46,697 nt of DNA, taken from contig JAOUCL010000006.1 of NCBI GenBank assembly GCA_029859805.1, positions 1 through 46,697 on the forward strand. Reading direction: 5' to 3'. The position numbers and the translations under genes are program-made. Each line of letters begins with the position of its first letter. Within the stretch, counting starts at the first letter, position 1. Below are positions 34,989 to 43,643 of this stretch, piece by piece. The DNA comes from Rhodospirillales bacterium. GTDB taxonomy: Bacteria; Pseudomonadota; Alphaproteobacteria; Kiloniellales; JAKSDN01. The notes beneath the pieces are model-generated. The model made no database searches. It saw only the letters and a program-made list of their open reading frames with translations, and had not been told where the DNA came from.

Positions 34989-35468
34989 ATGAAACCCGTG
35001 TTTGAGAAGAGTTTGCCCCGCCGCAGTGCGCTCGGGCTAATCGGGGCCGGCGCGCTCGCCCTGCTGTCGCCGGCGGCCCGCGCGGCCGCGGCGCCAAGCC
35101 GCGAGATCACGATCTACAAGAGCCCCTACTGCGGGTGTTGCGGCTCCTGGACCAAGATCCTTCGCAAGCACGGCTTCGAGGCCAAGGTGTTCAAGATGAA
35201 CGACCTCAGCCGGGTCAAGCAACAGGCCAAGCTGCCGGGGAACCTCGAGTCCTGCCATACCGCCGTGATCGACGGCTACTTCGTCGAGGGGCACGTGCCG
35301 GTCGAGGCGATCGAGAAGATGCTGACCGAGCGGCCCAGGATCGCCGGCATCGCCGTCGGCGGCATGCCGAGCGGCTCGCCGGGCATGCCCGGTCCCGACC
35401 CCGAGCCCTACGACGTGGTCGCCTACACGGCCGACGGCCGGCAGGACGTGTACATGAGCTACCGCTGA
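34989..35468 (+). CDS. DUF411 metal-site protein, Tat-like signal
   Basis: A 159-residue exported protein of DUF411, a family linked to copper handling. The signal is LPRRSALGLIGAGALALLSPAARA with a twin arginine. The mature part starts EITIYKSPYCGCCGSWTKIL, and the CGCC motif with later Cys/His residues (LESCHTAVIDGYFVEGHVP) could bind metal. I chose the ATG at 34989 with GGGAG 8 nt upstream; the ATG two codons earlier is possible. It stands alone, behind an FNR-like box, and a hairpin (35474-35490) follows. Confidence 0.85.
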   Translation: MKPVFEKSLPRRSALGLIGAGALALLSPAARAAAAPSREITIYKSPYCGCCGSWTKILRKHGFEAKVFKMNDLSRVKQQAKLPGNLESCHTAVIDGYFVEGHVPVEAIEKMLTERPRIAGIAVGGMPSGSPGMPGPDPEPYDVVAYTADGRQDVYMSYR

Positions 35469-35473
35469 CCGCA

Positions 35474-35490
35474 CCCGGCGGCGCGCCGGG
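35474..35490 (+). terminator. Possible terminator hairpin after the DUF411 gene
   Basis: CCCGGCG-GCG-CGCCGGG is a perfect 7-bp stem, 5 bp after the stop, but no T run follows, so termination is uncertain. The bases from here to 35680 hold nothing else I can identify. Confidence 0.35.
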
Positions 35491-35680
35491 CAAGGTAGGG
35501 CGCGCGGCGGCCAGAAAAGGACCGCGCGCTCGGGGCCCGGCCCGCCGCCGGCCACCTCTGGCGGGCCTTCCGCTTGAAGCCGGCGAAGCTTTAGAACGGC
35601 CGGGACGTGGATTATGATTCCGGGCGGGCGCCACGATCGGGTAGCCTGGAGCCTTCTGCCTGATCACGGGAGTCCCCCAC

Positions 35681-36571
35681 GTGTCGTTGAAAACCGGACT
35701 TCGAGCCGAGGTCGCCTGGGACGCCAAGGCGATGCTCGGCGAATCGCCCCTGTGGGACGAGCGGGCGCAGTGCCTCTACTGGGTCGATATCGAAGGCGCG
35801 ACGCTCTACCGGCAGGAACCCGGACAAGAAGACGAGACCACGGCGCTGCCGCTCGAAACCCCGGTCGGCTCCATCGCCCCGCGGGAAGGCGGCGGCCTCG
35901 TGGCGGCGAGCTACGAAGGTTTCGCCTTGCTCGACCCGACCGACGGCCGGCTCGACACGCTCGTGGACCCGGAATCGCACCTTCCCGACAACCGCTTCAA
36001 CGACGGCAAGTGCGATCCGGCGGGCCGCTTCGTCGCCGGCAGCCGGCACTATCTGGAGGTCGAGCCGACCGGCGCGGTCCATGTCCTCGAGGCCGACGGC
36101 ACGACCCGGCGGCTGTTCGGCGACTATGCCGTCTGCAACGGCCCGGCCTTCAGCCCCGACGGCCGCACGCTCTATTTTTCCAACAGCGTCGAGCGGACCG
36201 TGCTCGCCTTCGACTACGACCCGGCGCACGGCGCGGTCGGGCGCCCGCGGGTCTTCGCCCGCTTCGACGCCGACCAGGGCCTGCCCGACGGCCTGACCGT
36301 GGACGCCGAGGGCTTTCTCTGGTGCGCCCACTGGATGGGCTGGCGCGTCACCCGCCTGCGCCCGGACGGCAGGGAGGACGGCGTCATCGAGCTACCGGTG
36401 CCCCACGTGACCAGCTGCACCTTCGGCGGCGCGGCGCTCGACGTGCTCTACATCACGACGGCCCGCATGCAGCTCGGCCCGGAGGACCTGGCCCGCGCGC
36501 CCCTGGCCGGCGCCCTGTTCAAGGTCGCCCCCGGCGTCACTGGCCTGCCGGCCGCCCGCTTCGCCGGCTGA
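35681..36571 (+). CDS. SMP-30/gluconolactonase/LRE family protein
   Basis: A 296-residue six-bladed propeller enzyme, probably a sugar lactonase. Metal-site motifs are visible: MLGESPLWDE (Glu), PDNRFNDGKCDPAGRFVAGS (Asn) and CNGPAFSPDGRTLYF (Asn), plus LPDGLTVDAEGFLW (Asp). The start is a GTG (35681); no signal peptide is seen, so it is cytoplasmic. It is free-standing. Confidence 0.9.
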   Translation: MSLKTGLRAEVAWDAKAMLGESPLWDERAQCLYWVDIEGATLYRQEPGQEDETTALPLETPVGSIAPREGGGLVAASYEGFALLDPTDGRLDTLVDPESHLPDNRFNDGKCDPAGRFVAGSRHYLEVEPTGAVHVLEADGTTRRLFGDYAVCNGPAFSPDGRTLYFSNSVERTVLAFDYDPAHGAVGRPRVFARFDADQGLPDGLTVDAEGFLWCAHWMGWRVTRLRPDGREDGVIELPVPHVTSCTFGGAALDVLYITTARMQLGPEDLARAPLAGALFKVAPGVTGLPAARFAG

Positions 36572-36762
36572 CGCCGCGGATGCGCGGAGCCGAGGTTCGG
36601 CGGATCCAACCGGCCGAGCCGCCTTGTGCGAAAGCCCACACGCGCCGCTCACGCGCTTTGGCAGACTATCGGCCGATGGGCCCGGAGCTCTTCTTCAAAG
36701 GGAGCGCCCGAAGACGGCCCGTGGACCGTGACGGCGGCAGGCGACAAGGGGAGGATTCGAAA

Positions 36763-36999
36763 ATGGCGCAGAGACCAAAGGTGCGCGAAGGCCAGCAATA
36801 TGCGGAGTTCAACAAGCTCAGCCGGACTCCGCGGCTGTGGCAAGTCGAACGGATCTTCGACGACCCCGCATCCAATGCGCATGCGCGCCTGATCAACGTG
36901 AGGTACCGGCACGACACCAAGACGATCTCCTGTGCGACCTTGGCCGACCGAAGGTGCTACACGCCGGTCGCCGCCGAGGCCGTCGAGCGCGCCGGTTGA
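36763..36999 (+). CDS. Small basic protein of unknown function
   Basis: A 78-residue protein hidden in the tail of a longer ORF-track line. It begins MAQRPKVREGQQYAEFNK after GGGGAGG with 8 nt spacing, which supports the start. The rest (LWQVERIFDDPASNAHARL, YRHDTKTISCATLAD) is compact and rich in Arg; I recognise no family. It has no close partner. Confidence 0.65.
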   Translation: MAQRPKVREGQQYAEFNKLSRTPRLWQVERIFDDPASNAHARLINVRYRHDTKTISCATLADRRCYTPVAAEAVERAG

Positions 37000-37008
37000 A
37001 CGGCATGT

Positions 37009-37205
37009 CTAGGAGGTCGCTAAAGAAGTCCGCCGCGGCCCGTTGCCCTCGTCCTTCGACAAGCTCAGGATGAGGTCAACTCCTTGAAAACACTCATCCT
37101 CACACTGAGCTTTCTCATCCCGAGCCCCCTCATCCCGAGCTTGTCGAGGGACGAGGGACGCAGTGCGAGGGTGAGCGTTCGCACCATTTCAGCAACCTGC
37201 TGGGC
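37009..37205. repeat. Intergenic mobile-type repeat with imperfect terminal inverted ends
   Basis: The element contains CCTTCGACAAGCTCAGGATGAG and inverted forms of the same segment (CATCCCGAGCTTGTCGAGG). Its right part, 37081-37203, has a near-identical copy in inverse orientation at 40611-40721. The ends GAGGTCGCTAAAGAAGT and CATTTCAGCAACCTGC are imperfect inverted repeats. It lies after the small gene and before the aldehyde dehydrogenase stop. Confidence 0.75.
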
Positions 37206-37241
37206 CAAGTCGGCCCGGGCAGGCGCTCGGCCCCTGGCCCC

Positions 37242-38747
37242 TCAGCGCATGACGAAGGGGTTGGGCACCTCGCTGGCGGTGGAGATCCAGACGCTCTTGG
37301 TCTGCATGAACTCGCGGATCGCCTCCTGGCCGTTCTCGCGGCCGATGCCGCTCTGCTTGTAGCCGCCGAAGGGCGACATGTAGCTGACCGCCCTATAGGT
37401 GTTGATCCAGACCGTGCCGGCTTGAATTCGGTCGGCGAGGGTGAGCGCACGGCGGATGTCCTGGGTCCAGACCCCGGCGGCCAGCCCGAAGACCACGTCG
37501 TTGCCGATTTCGATCGCCTCCTCCTCGTCCTTGAAGGGGATCACCGCGAGCACCGGCCCGAACACCTCCTCCTGGGCGATGCGCATCGAGTTCTCGACGC
37601 CGGTGAAGACCGTCGGCTCGACGAACCAGCCCTCGCCGCACTCCGGGCGCGTCGCCTTGCCGCCGCCCAGCACCGTTTCCACGCCCTCGCCCTTGGCGAT
37701 GTCGAGGTAGCTCAGCACCTTCTCGTACTGCGGCAGGTTGGTGACCGGGCCGACCTGAGTCTCCGCCGCCTTGGGATTGCCCATCTTGGCGGTGCTGGCG
37801 AAGCTCACCAGCTTGTCGACGAACTCGTCGTGGAGGCTCTCCTGCACCAGCAGACGCGAGCCGGCGATGCAGGTCTGGCCGGTCGCGGCGAAGATGCCGG
37901 AGACAGCGCCCTTGACCGCGTCCTCGATCCGGCAGTCGTCGAACACGATGTTGGGCGACTTGCCGCCGAGCTCCAGGCTGACCCGCTTGATGTCCCGGGC
38001 CGCCGTCTCGTAGACCCGCGCGCCGGTCGCCGACGAGCCGGTAAACGCGACCTTGCGCACCTTGGGGTGCTCGACCAGCGGCTGGCCCACCTCGGGGCCG
38101 AAGCCGGTGATCACGTTGACCACGCCCTTGGGGAATCCCGCCTGCTCGACCAGCTCCATCAGCGCGAGCGTCGAGGCGGAGGTGAACTCCGAGGGCTTGA
38201 TCACGACGGTGTTGCCTGCCGCCAGCGCCGGCGCCAGCTTGAACGACAACAGCAGCAGCGGCGAGTTCCAGGGCGTGATCAGCGCGACGACGCCGAGCGG
38301 CTCGTGCTTGGTGTAGTTGAAGGCCGGCTTGTCGATCGGGATGACGCTGCCCTCGACCTTGTCCGCGAGGCCGCCGAAGTAGTAGTACCACTGCGGCACG
38401 TAGCGCAGCTGCGCGGCCATCTCGCTGATCAGCTTGCCGTTGTCGCTGACCTCGAGGTCGGCCAGGCGCTCGGCGTTCTCGGCGATCAGGTCACCCAGCC
38501 GGCGCAGCAGCGCGCCGCGCGCCGAGGCATGGAGCCCGGGCCACTCGCCCGCCGTGAAGGCCTCGTGCGCGGCCTCGACGGCGCGCGCCGCGTCCTCGGC
38601 GCCGCCGCGCGGGATCAGCGCCCAGGGCTTGGCGGTATAGGGGTCGAAGCTCTCGAAGGTCTCGCCCGAGGCCGCGTCCGACCACTCGCCGCCGACGTAC
38701 ATGCGATAGCGCCGCAGGCCCTCCTGCGCGGAAGCCGCCACTGCCAT
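37242..38747 (-). CDS. Aldehyde dehydrogenase family protein
   Basis: A 501-residue NAD(P)-dependent enzyme. Visible motifs are ITPWNSPLLLLSFKLAPALA, GNTVVIKPSEFT, TGSSATGARVYE, the general-base region SLELGGKSPNIVF and the catalytic cysteine in TGQTCIAGSRLLV. The end INTYRAVSYMSPFGGYKQSGIGRENG is typical of the betaine-aldehyde and related class. The ATG at 38747 starts MAVAASAQEG; the longer reading upstream is not protein-like. The gene stands alone, so the substrate is unknown. Confidence 0.93.
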   Translation of the reverse strand: MAVAASAQEGLRRYRMYVGGEWSDAASGETFESFDPYTAKPWALIPRGGAEDAARAVEAAHEAFTAGEWPGLHASARGALLRRLGDLIAENAERLADLEVSDNGKLISEMAAQLRYVPQWYYYFGGLADKVEGSVIPIDKPAFNYTKHEPLGVVALITPWNSPLLLLSFKLAPALAAGNTVVIKPSEFTSASTLALMELVEQAGFPKGVVNVITGFGPEVGQPLVEHPKVRKVAFTGSSATGARVYETAARDIKRVSLELGGKSPNIVFDDCRIEDAVKGAVSGIFAATGQTCIAGSRLLVQESLHDEFVDKLVSFASTAKMGNPKAAETQVGPVTNLPQYEKVLSYLDIAKGEGVETVLGGGKATRPECGEGWFVEPTVFTGVENSMRIAQEEVFGPVLAVIPFKDEEEAIEIGNDVVFGLAAGVWTQDIRRALTLADRIQAGTVWINTYRAVSYMSPFGGYKQSGIGRENGQEAIREFMQTKSVWISTASEVPNPFVMR

Positions 38748-38904
38748 GCCCCTGCCCTCCTCCTCGTCCCGTCCGAAATTCCCGCCGACAGGCAACGTTA
38801 GCACAAAGCCCGCCGGACGACGAGACGGCTGCGATAATTGCCGAAGCCTTGGCGGGTGGTCCTTCGACGTCCCATTCCAGAACATCATGGTCGCTGCCAT
38901 GGCT

Positions 38905-39225
38905 TTATATCTGTGCATCCAGCTCGAGGTCTCGAAGGATCGCCAGGTAGCTTTCTCTCCGGCTTTGCTGGCGATGCGTGACCAGCGGCATTTCCAGCCT
39001 GACCACGGAGCCGGGGTAGGTCATCTTCACCGAAGTAAGACGTCTGGGAACCTTCATGAGCAGATAGGGCTCATCCCATTCGGCTGTCATCAGAACAGAG
39101 AGGATCAGGTCGAGATCATCGATCTTTCCTTTCCAAACTTTCTCGTCGGCAAGTGGCGTCAACAGGGCCCAGGAAAGCCCGGCGACCAGGACGAAACAGA
39201 CGATTAGTATGATCAAGTATGCCAT
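38905..39225 (-). CDS. Small membrane-anchored protein of unknown function
   Basis: A 106-residue ORF with an N-terminal transmembrane helix (MAYLIILIVCFVLVAGLSWALL) and a charged remainder (KIDDLDLILSVLMTAEWDEP). Base composition is less GC-rich than the neighbours. No clear RBS is seen and I recognise no family. The ORF is long enough with a sensible signal to be real. Downstream, 39226-39415 holds nothing recognisable. Confidence 0.55.
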   Translation of the reverse strand: MAYLIILIVCFVLVAGLSWALLTPLADEKVWKGKIDDLDLILSVLMTAEWDEPYLLMKVPRRLTSVKMTYPGSVVRLEMPLVTHRQQSRRESYLAILRDLELDAQI

Positions 39226-39415
39226 CAGGCATCACGTCTCTGAGAGGGTTTTGAGTTGCACCTCACTCCCCATTATATGGGCCCCTTCGATCTCCGCCCA
39301 TGTCCGCTGGGGGCTACGAGCCGTCTTGGAAGGCCAGTGGTAGACTGGGCCGGGGCTTGCGGAACAACAGGCATTCGCCGCCAAGACGTCGCCGTTTTCT
39401 TCATGAGCACACAGC

Positions 39416-40378
39416 CTAGCGCGGCAGGGTCAGGGCGAGGGTCCGGGGCGTGCCGTCGCGCAGCAGCGCGACCTCCAGGGTCTCGCCGGGGCGGTGGAGG
39501 TTGAGGGCGGCCAGGGCCGCGCTCACCTTGCGCACCGGGCGCCCGGCCAGGGCCGTGATCACGTCGCCGACCGCGATGCCGGCGCGCTCGGCCGCGCCGC
39601 CGGGCAGCAGGCCCGCCACCCGCACGCCGGCCTTGGTCCGGCGCGCGGTCTCACTCAGCTCCTCGAGGGCCATGCCGGGCGCCGCGCGCGCCACGCGCCC
39701 CAGGTCGATCAGGTCGTCGGCGACCCGGCGCACCATGGCCAGCGAGACCGCGAAGTTGACGCCGATGTTGGCGTCGGCCTCCTTGGTGAAGATGGCCGAG
39801 AGCAGGCCGACCAGCCGGCCCTGCCCGTCCACCAGCGCGCCGCCCGAGGCGCCGGGATTGACCGCCGCGTCGGTCTGGATGAAGTCCTCGACCGGGTTGA
39901 AACCGATGCCGCTGCGCCTGAGGCCCGAGACCACGCCGCAGGTGACCGAGAGGTCGAGTCCGAACTGGTTGCCGACGGCGCAAACCGGCGCGCCCAGGGC
40001 CGGCTCGGGCCCGAAACGCGGCACCGGCAGGTCGTCGGCGATCTTCAGCACCGCGAGGTCGGTCGCCTGGTCGCGGCCGAGCAGCTCCGCCGGTCTCAAG
40101 CGCCCGTCGGCGAGCCGCACCGTGATCGCCTCGGCCTTTGCGACGATGTGCAGCGCGGTGACCAGATAGCCGCCGGCGCGGATCGCCACCGCCGTGCCCT
40201 CCGGCTCCTTGCCCGGTGGGGCGCCCGGCTGGCCACCCTGGCCATGGCCGGGCCAGAGCGGCAGCACGCTGACCACCGAGTCGAGCACCCCGGCCTCGAA
40301 AGCCTGCGCCGGCGTACCGGCTAACAGCAGCACTAGCAGAACCACGAACGGACCGGCCCCGAGCTGCCCTCGGTTCAT
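39416..40378 (-). CDS. Secreted trypsin-like serine protease with PDZ domain (HtrA/DegP-like)
   Basis: A 320-residue periplasmic protease. Residues 1-26 are a signal peptide ending AQA. The catalytic triad is visible as His77 (VTALHIV), Asp107 (ATDLAVLK) and Ser178 (NPGASGGALVD, in place of the usual GNSGG). A single PDZ domain (about 235-320, GVRVAGLLPGGAAERAGIAVGDVITA) closes the chain. It probably deals with misfolded envelope proteins. It follows yacG by 4 bp on the same strand, so they share a transcript. Confidence 0.9.
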   Translation of the reverse strand: MNRGQLGAGPFVVLLVLLLAGTPAQAFEAGVLDSVVSVLPLWPGHGQGGQPGAPPGKEPEGTAVAIRAGGYLVTALHIVAKAEAITVRLADGRLRPAELLGRDQATDLAVLKIADDLPVPRFGPEPALGAPVCAVGNQFGLDLSVTCGVVSGLRRSGIGFNPVEDFIQTDAAVNPGASGGALVDGQGRLVGLLSAIFTKEADANIGVNFAVSLAMVRRVADDLIDLGRVARAAPGMALEELSETARRTKAGVRVAGLLPGGAAERAGIAVGDVITALAGRPVRKVSAALAALNLHRPGETLEVALLRDGTPRTLALTLPR

Positions 40379-40382
40379 GGTA

Positions 40383-40598
40383 TCAGCTCTCGTCCTCGTC
40401 CGGCGCCTCGCCCTCGGGCGGCGTCTCCGCGGTCGGGATCCGGTAGGTGCCCTTCAGCCAGCGCCCCAGGTCGACCTCGGCGCAGCGTGTCGAGCAGAAG
40501 GGCTGGCGCGCCGCCACCGCGGGCGCGCCGCAGACCGGGCAAAGGGCAGCCGTCTTGCGCTTGCGCGGCAGGGGCACGATGCGGTCGTCGTCGCTCAT
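40383..40598 (-). CDS. yacG: DNA gyrase inhibitor YacG (zinc protein)
   Basis: A 71-residue zinc-ribbon protein. The zinc site is CPVCGAP and [15 protein letters not shown], the YacG signature. The family is known to bind gyrase B and lower its activity. In Alphaproteobacteria it usually sits near maf and infA, as here, though a repeat and an SGNH gene intervene. Confidence 0.92.
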   Translation of the reverse strand: MSDDDRIVPLPRKRKTAALCPVCGAPAVAARQPFCSTRCAEVDLGRWLKGTYRIPTAETPPEGEAPDEDES

Positions 40599-40610
40599 GG
40601 CGGGCAGTCT

Positions 40611-40721
40611 AGCAGGCTGCTGAAAAAGTGCGAACGCTCACCCTCGCACCTCGACAGGCTCGGGATGAGGGGGCCCGGGATGAGGAGGCTCAGTGTGAGG
40701 GTAAGGCGTTTTCAAGGAGGC
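40611..40721. repeat. Second copy of the intergenic mobile-type repeat, inverted
   Basis: From AGCAGGCTGCTGAAAAAGTG to the TTTTCAAGGAGG near 40720 this segment is the reverse complement of 37081-37203, including CACCCTCGCA and CTCGGGATGAGG. The far end of the 37-kb element is missing. Confidence 0.75.
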
Positions 40722-40753
40722 GGCCGGCGCGTTGATCTTTAGGCGACAACGAT

Positions 40754-40854
40754 AAAAAAGGTGTCAGGAACCTTTTTTATAGCCAATTCCTTGGCATCTA
40801 ATACATTGACAATTATATATATTCTATCGAAAAAAGGTTCCTGATACCTTTTTT
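40754..40854. repeat. AT-rich element bounded by two inverted palindromes; right one likely terminates the SGNH gene
   Basis: AAAAAAGGTGTCAGGAACC and its inverted copy GGTTCCTGATACCTTTTTT stand at the two ends of 101 bp. Each copy is itself a 9-bp hairpin (AAAAAAGGT / ACCTTTTTT). The core is AT-rich. The right copy begins 2 bp after the SGNH stop on the minus strand and can serve as its Rho-independent terminator. It looks like a small insertion of the REP/MITE type. Confidence 0.7.
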
Positions 40855-40856
40855 GA

Positions 40857-41465
40857 TCAGATCGCGCCGCTCTTGCGCAGGAGGGCGGCCACCGCCTCGG
40901 CCAGCTTGCGGTAGCCGGCGGCGTTGGGGTGGATCGTGTCGCTCTTCAGGGACGGGCTGCCCAGGATCTCGGCCAGGATCTCGCCCGCGTAGGGGACGTC
41001 GAGCGCCTCGGCGATCCGTTCGTAGAACCCGGCCCCGTCCGACAGGAACAGGCCCGGCTTCGGGACCCCGATCAGGACCACCTCGACGCCTTGGCCCCTG
41101 GCCAGCTCGACCATGGCGCGGATGTTCGCCGCGGTCTTCCGGTCGTCCTTGAGGCGCAGAATGTCGTTGCCGCCGTGGCACAGGATGAGCAGGTCAGGCC
41201 GGTATTGCTCGAGCGCGCCGGCCAGGCGCTGCAGGCCCCTGGCCGAGACCTCGCCCGGCACGCCCGCGCGGACCACCTTGCGGCGGATCAGGCCTTCGAG
41301 GACGGCGGGATAGCTGGTGTCCGCCGTGGCGCCCGTGCCGAAGGTCAGGCTGTCGCCGAACGCCAGGACCAACGCGTCCTCGGGCAGCGGCGGCAGCTTA
41401 GGTGCCGACGGGCCGCAGGCGCCGGGAAGCAGGAGCAGCAGGAGGAGCGCGCAGACCCTGGCCAC
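40857..41465 (-). CDS. SGNH-family lipolytic enzyme (TesA/arylesterase-like lipoprotein)
   Basis: A 202-residue esterase. The lipobox LPGAC at residues 13-17 marks a lipoprotein. Blocks of the GDSL/SGNH fold are all present: AFGDSLTFGTG (Ser), GVPGE (Gly), HGGNDILR (Asn) and DTIHPNAAGY (Asp, His). GTG start, directly after the RNase gene stop, with GGAG upstream, so it is co-transcribed with infA, maf and the RNase gene. Confidence 0.9.
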   Translation of the reverse strand: MARVCALLLLLLLPGACGPSAPKLPPLPEDALVLAFGDSLTFGTGATADTSYPAVLEGLIRRKVVRAGVPGEVSARGLQRLAGALEQYRPDLLILCHGGNDILRLKDDRKTAANIRAMVELARGQGVEVVLIGVPKPGLFLSDGAGFYERIAEALDVPYAGEILAEILGSPSLKSDTIHPNAAGYRKLAEAVAALLRKSGAI

Positions 41466-42676
41466 TCAAGTCTCCAGGACGATCTCGGCGGGCTCGCCCG
41501 GGGCCGCGACCTCGTTGACGAGCGCGAGCGGGCGGCCGAGCCGCGCTTCCAGCGCCTGGCGCGCCGCGGCCGCGGGGCCGGTCTCGAGCGCGGCGATCAC
41601 CGCCGGGGCGGCGCCGAGAGTCACTGCGGCCTCGGGCCGGGCCGCCGCCTCCCGCCGGACCGCGCGCAGCGCCTCGAAGGCCAGGGTCGCCGGGTCCTTG
41701 ACCCGGCCGCCGCCGCCGATGCCGCAGGGCCCGGTCAAGAGCTCGTGCAGCGCCGGACGGCCGCGCCGCCGGGTCAGCTCGACCAGGCCCGAGGCCGCCA
41801 TGGCCTCGACCCGCGTCGGCTCGGGGTCGTCCTTCAGGCCGGCGCGCAGCGCCGCCGCGACCTGCCGCCGCGGCCCGCCCTCGGGCAGCGCCAGGAAGTC
41901 GATCACGATCAGGCCGGAGAGAGCGCGCAGCCGGAGCTGGCGCGGCACCTCCGCCGCCGCCTCGAGGTTCACGGCGAGCGCCTGCTCCGGCGCCGTGCCG
42001 CGGCCGTCGTGGCGGCCGCTGTTGACGTCGATCGCGATGAGGGTGCGCACCGGCTCGACCAGCAGATGGCCGCCGGAAGGCAGCTCGACCCGCGGCTCCA
42101 GCAGGGCCTCGATCTCGCCCTCCAGGCCCTCGCGCTCGAACAGCGGCGCCGGATCCAGGTCGAGCCGCACGCCTTCCGCCGGCACATCGCCCGCCCTGCT
42201 AGTCGCGCCTTGATCTCCGCGTGGGTGCCTGGATCGTCGACCACGATCTCGTCGGGCAGGGCACGCGCCGCCAGCACCCGTTCCAGGGGGTCGTCGCCTT
42301 TCAACAGCAGGGCCGGCGGCCGGGCGCCGCGCGCCCTCTCTTCCAGGTCCGGCGGCGGGTCCTTGATCCGGGCGCTGAGGCGCAGGCCCTTGCCGCCGGC
42401 GGCCTCGCGCAGCACCCGCACGACCACCGCGTCGCCCTCGGACAGCCGCCGTCCGGGCCCCTCGCTGAGCGGCAGCAGCCCGGGCCGCGCCAGGCCGAGC
42501 TCGACGAAGGCCGCGTCCAGCGCCTTGTCCACCTTGGCGACCCGCCCGTGGTAGAGGTCGCCCAGGTGCGAGGGCCGGTCCGCGCGCCGCACCACCAGGT
42601 CGGCCAGCCGGCCGTCCTCGAGCCAGGCGGCGCGGGTCTCGCCGGGCAGGGCGGAGATGACCAGCCGCCGGGTCAC
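41466..42676 (-). CDS. rng: Ribonuclease E/G family protein, interrupted by a one-base frameshift
   Basis: This gene belongs to the RNase E/G family, which cuts single-stranded RNA in rRNA maturation and mRNA decay. The first part ([20 protein letters not shown], then [14 protein letters not shown] for the S1 domain) is in the frame of 41969..42817. After about 42188-42202 the reading continues in the frame of 41466..42794 ([18 protein letters not shown], the metal-site [22 protein letters not shown]). One base is missing in a run of G and C. With it restored the gene has 403 codons, short for RNase G. The zinc-link CPxC is changed to [10 protein letters not shown], with one cysteine lost. 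GTG at 42676 overlaps the maf stop. Confidence 0.88.
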
Positions 42677-43320
42677 GGCATGTAGCCGAGGCCGGACAGC
42701 AGCGCCGCAGTCTCGGCCAGCGGCAGGCCGACCACGTTGGAATACGAGCCGTTGATCGCCGGGACGAAGGCCGCGGCCCGGCCTTGGATCGCATAGCCGC
42801 CGGCCTTGCCCTGCCACTCGCCGCTTTCCAGGTAGCGCTCGATCTCGGGCCCGGTCAGGCGCTTCAGCCGGACCGCCGTGGTGACCAGGCGCGCGGCCGT
42901 GCGGCCCTCCGGCGCGACCAGCACGACGGCACCCAGCACCCTGTGGCGCCGGCCCGAGAGCCGTTCCAGGCAGCGCCGCGCCGTGGCCTCGTCCTCGGCC
43001 TTGGGCAGGATCCTGCGGCCGAGCGCAACCACGGTGTCGGCCGCCAGGACGAAGGCGCCGGACTGGCGCGCCGCCACCGCAGAGGCCTTGGCCTGGGCCA
43101 GACGTTGGACGTGGGCGCGCGGCAGCTCGCCCTTGAGCGGGGTCTCGTCGATTTCGGCCGGATCCACGGCGTCGGGTTCGATACCGATCTGGCGCAGCAG
43201 CGCGAGCCGCCGCGGCGAGGCGGAGGCCAGCACGAGGGGCGGCAGCGCCCCCCGGGCGTGCTCATGGGCGCGCTCGCCCGCGCCGGGCGATTGCGACGGC
43301 GCGCTCGTCTCGGCGCCCAT
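42673..43320 (-). CDS. maf: Maf-family nucleotide pyrophosphatase
   Basis: A 215-residue protein of the Maf family, hydrolysing non-canonical or pyrimidine nucleoside triphosphates. Motifs are [18 protein letters not shown], the Asp-Glu site [21 protein letters not shown] with the catalytic Asp, and [12 protein letters not shown]. The N-terminal 25 residues before LVLASAS are extra. The ATG at 43320 is 15 bp after infA; its stop overlaps the RNase gene as GTGA. Order infA-maf-RNase G is standard for Alphaproteobacteria. Confidence 0.93.
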   Translation of the reverse strand: MGAETSAPSQSPGAGERAHEHARGALPPLVLASASPRRLALLRQIGIEPDAVDPAEIDETPLKGELPRAHVQRLAQAKASAVAARQSGAFVLAADTVVALGRRILPKAEDEATARRCLERLSGRRHRVLGAVVLVAPEGRTAARLVTTAVRLKRLTGPEIERYLESGEWQGKAGGYAIQGRAAAFVPAINGSYSNVVGLPLAETAALLSGLGYMP

Positions 43321-43334
43321 CGCCGGCCGTCCGG

Positions 43335-43553
43335 TTACTTGAAGCGGAAGGTGATGCGACCCTTGGAGAGATCGTAGGGCGTCATTTCGACGTTCACGCG
43401 GTCGCCGGCGAGAACGCGGATGCGGTTCTTGCGCATCTTGCCCGACGTGTGAGCCAAGACCTCGTGATCGTTGTCGAGCTTCACGCGGAACATCGCGTTC
43501 GGCAGCAGCTCGACCACGGTGCCTTGAAACTCGAGCAGGTCTTCTTTTACCAT
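43335..43553 (-). CDS. infA: Translation initiation factor IF-1
   Basis: A 72-residue S1-like OB-fold protein that occupies the A site of the 30S subunit during initiation. The sequence [39 protein letters not shown] and [13 protein letters not shown] is diagnostic. GGGGAGAGG lies just before the ATG. It is the first gene of the infA-maf-RNase-SGNH run and has its own promoter with a hairpin in the leader. Confidence 0.97.
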   Translation of the reverse strand: MVKEDLLEFQGTVVELLPNAMFRVKLDNDHEVLAHTSGKMRKNRIRVLAGDRVNVEMTPYDLSKGRITFRFK

Positions 43554-43575
43554 CCTCTCCCCTTGGTCGCGGGTC

Positions 43576-43601
43576 AAAAAAAACCGCCCGCCTGCAGGGC
43601 G
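43576..43601 (-). terminator. Intrinsic terminator hairpin within the infA leader
   Basis: On the minus strand CGCCC-TGCAGGC-GGGCG is followed by G and eight T. It stands between the infA promoter and the infA ATG (about 22 bp before it), so it may act as an attenuator; it could also be the relic terminator of an upstream gene. Confidence 0.7.
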
Positions 43602-43643
43602 TTTCAGCGGGTCCGACGGCCAAGCGTCCACCGGGCGCGGCGG

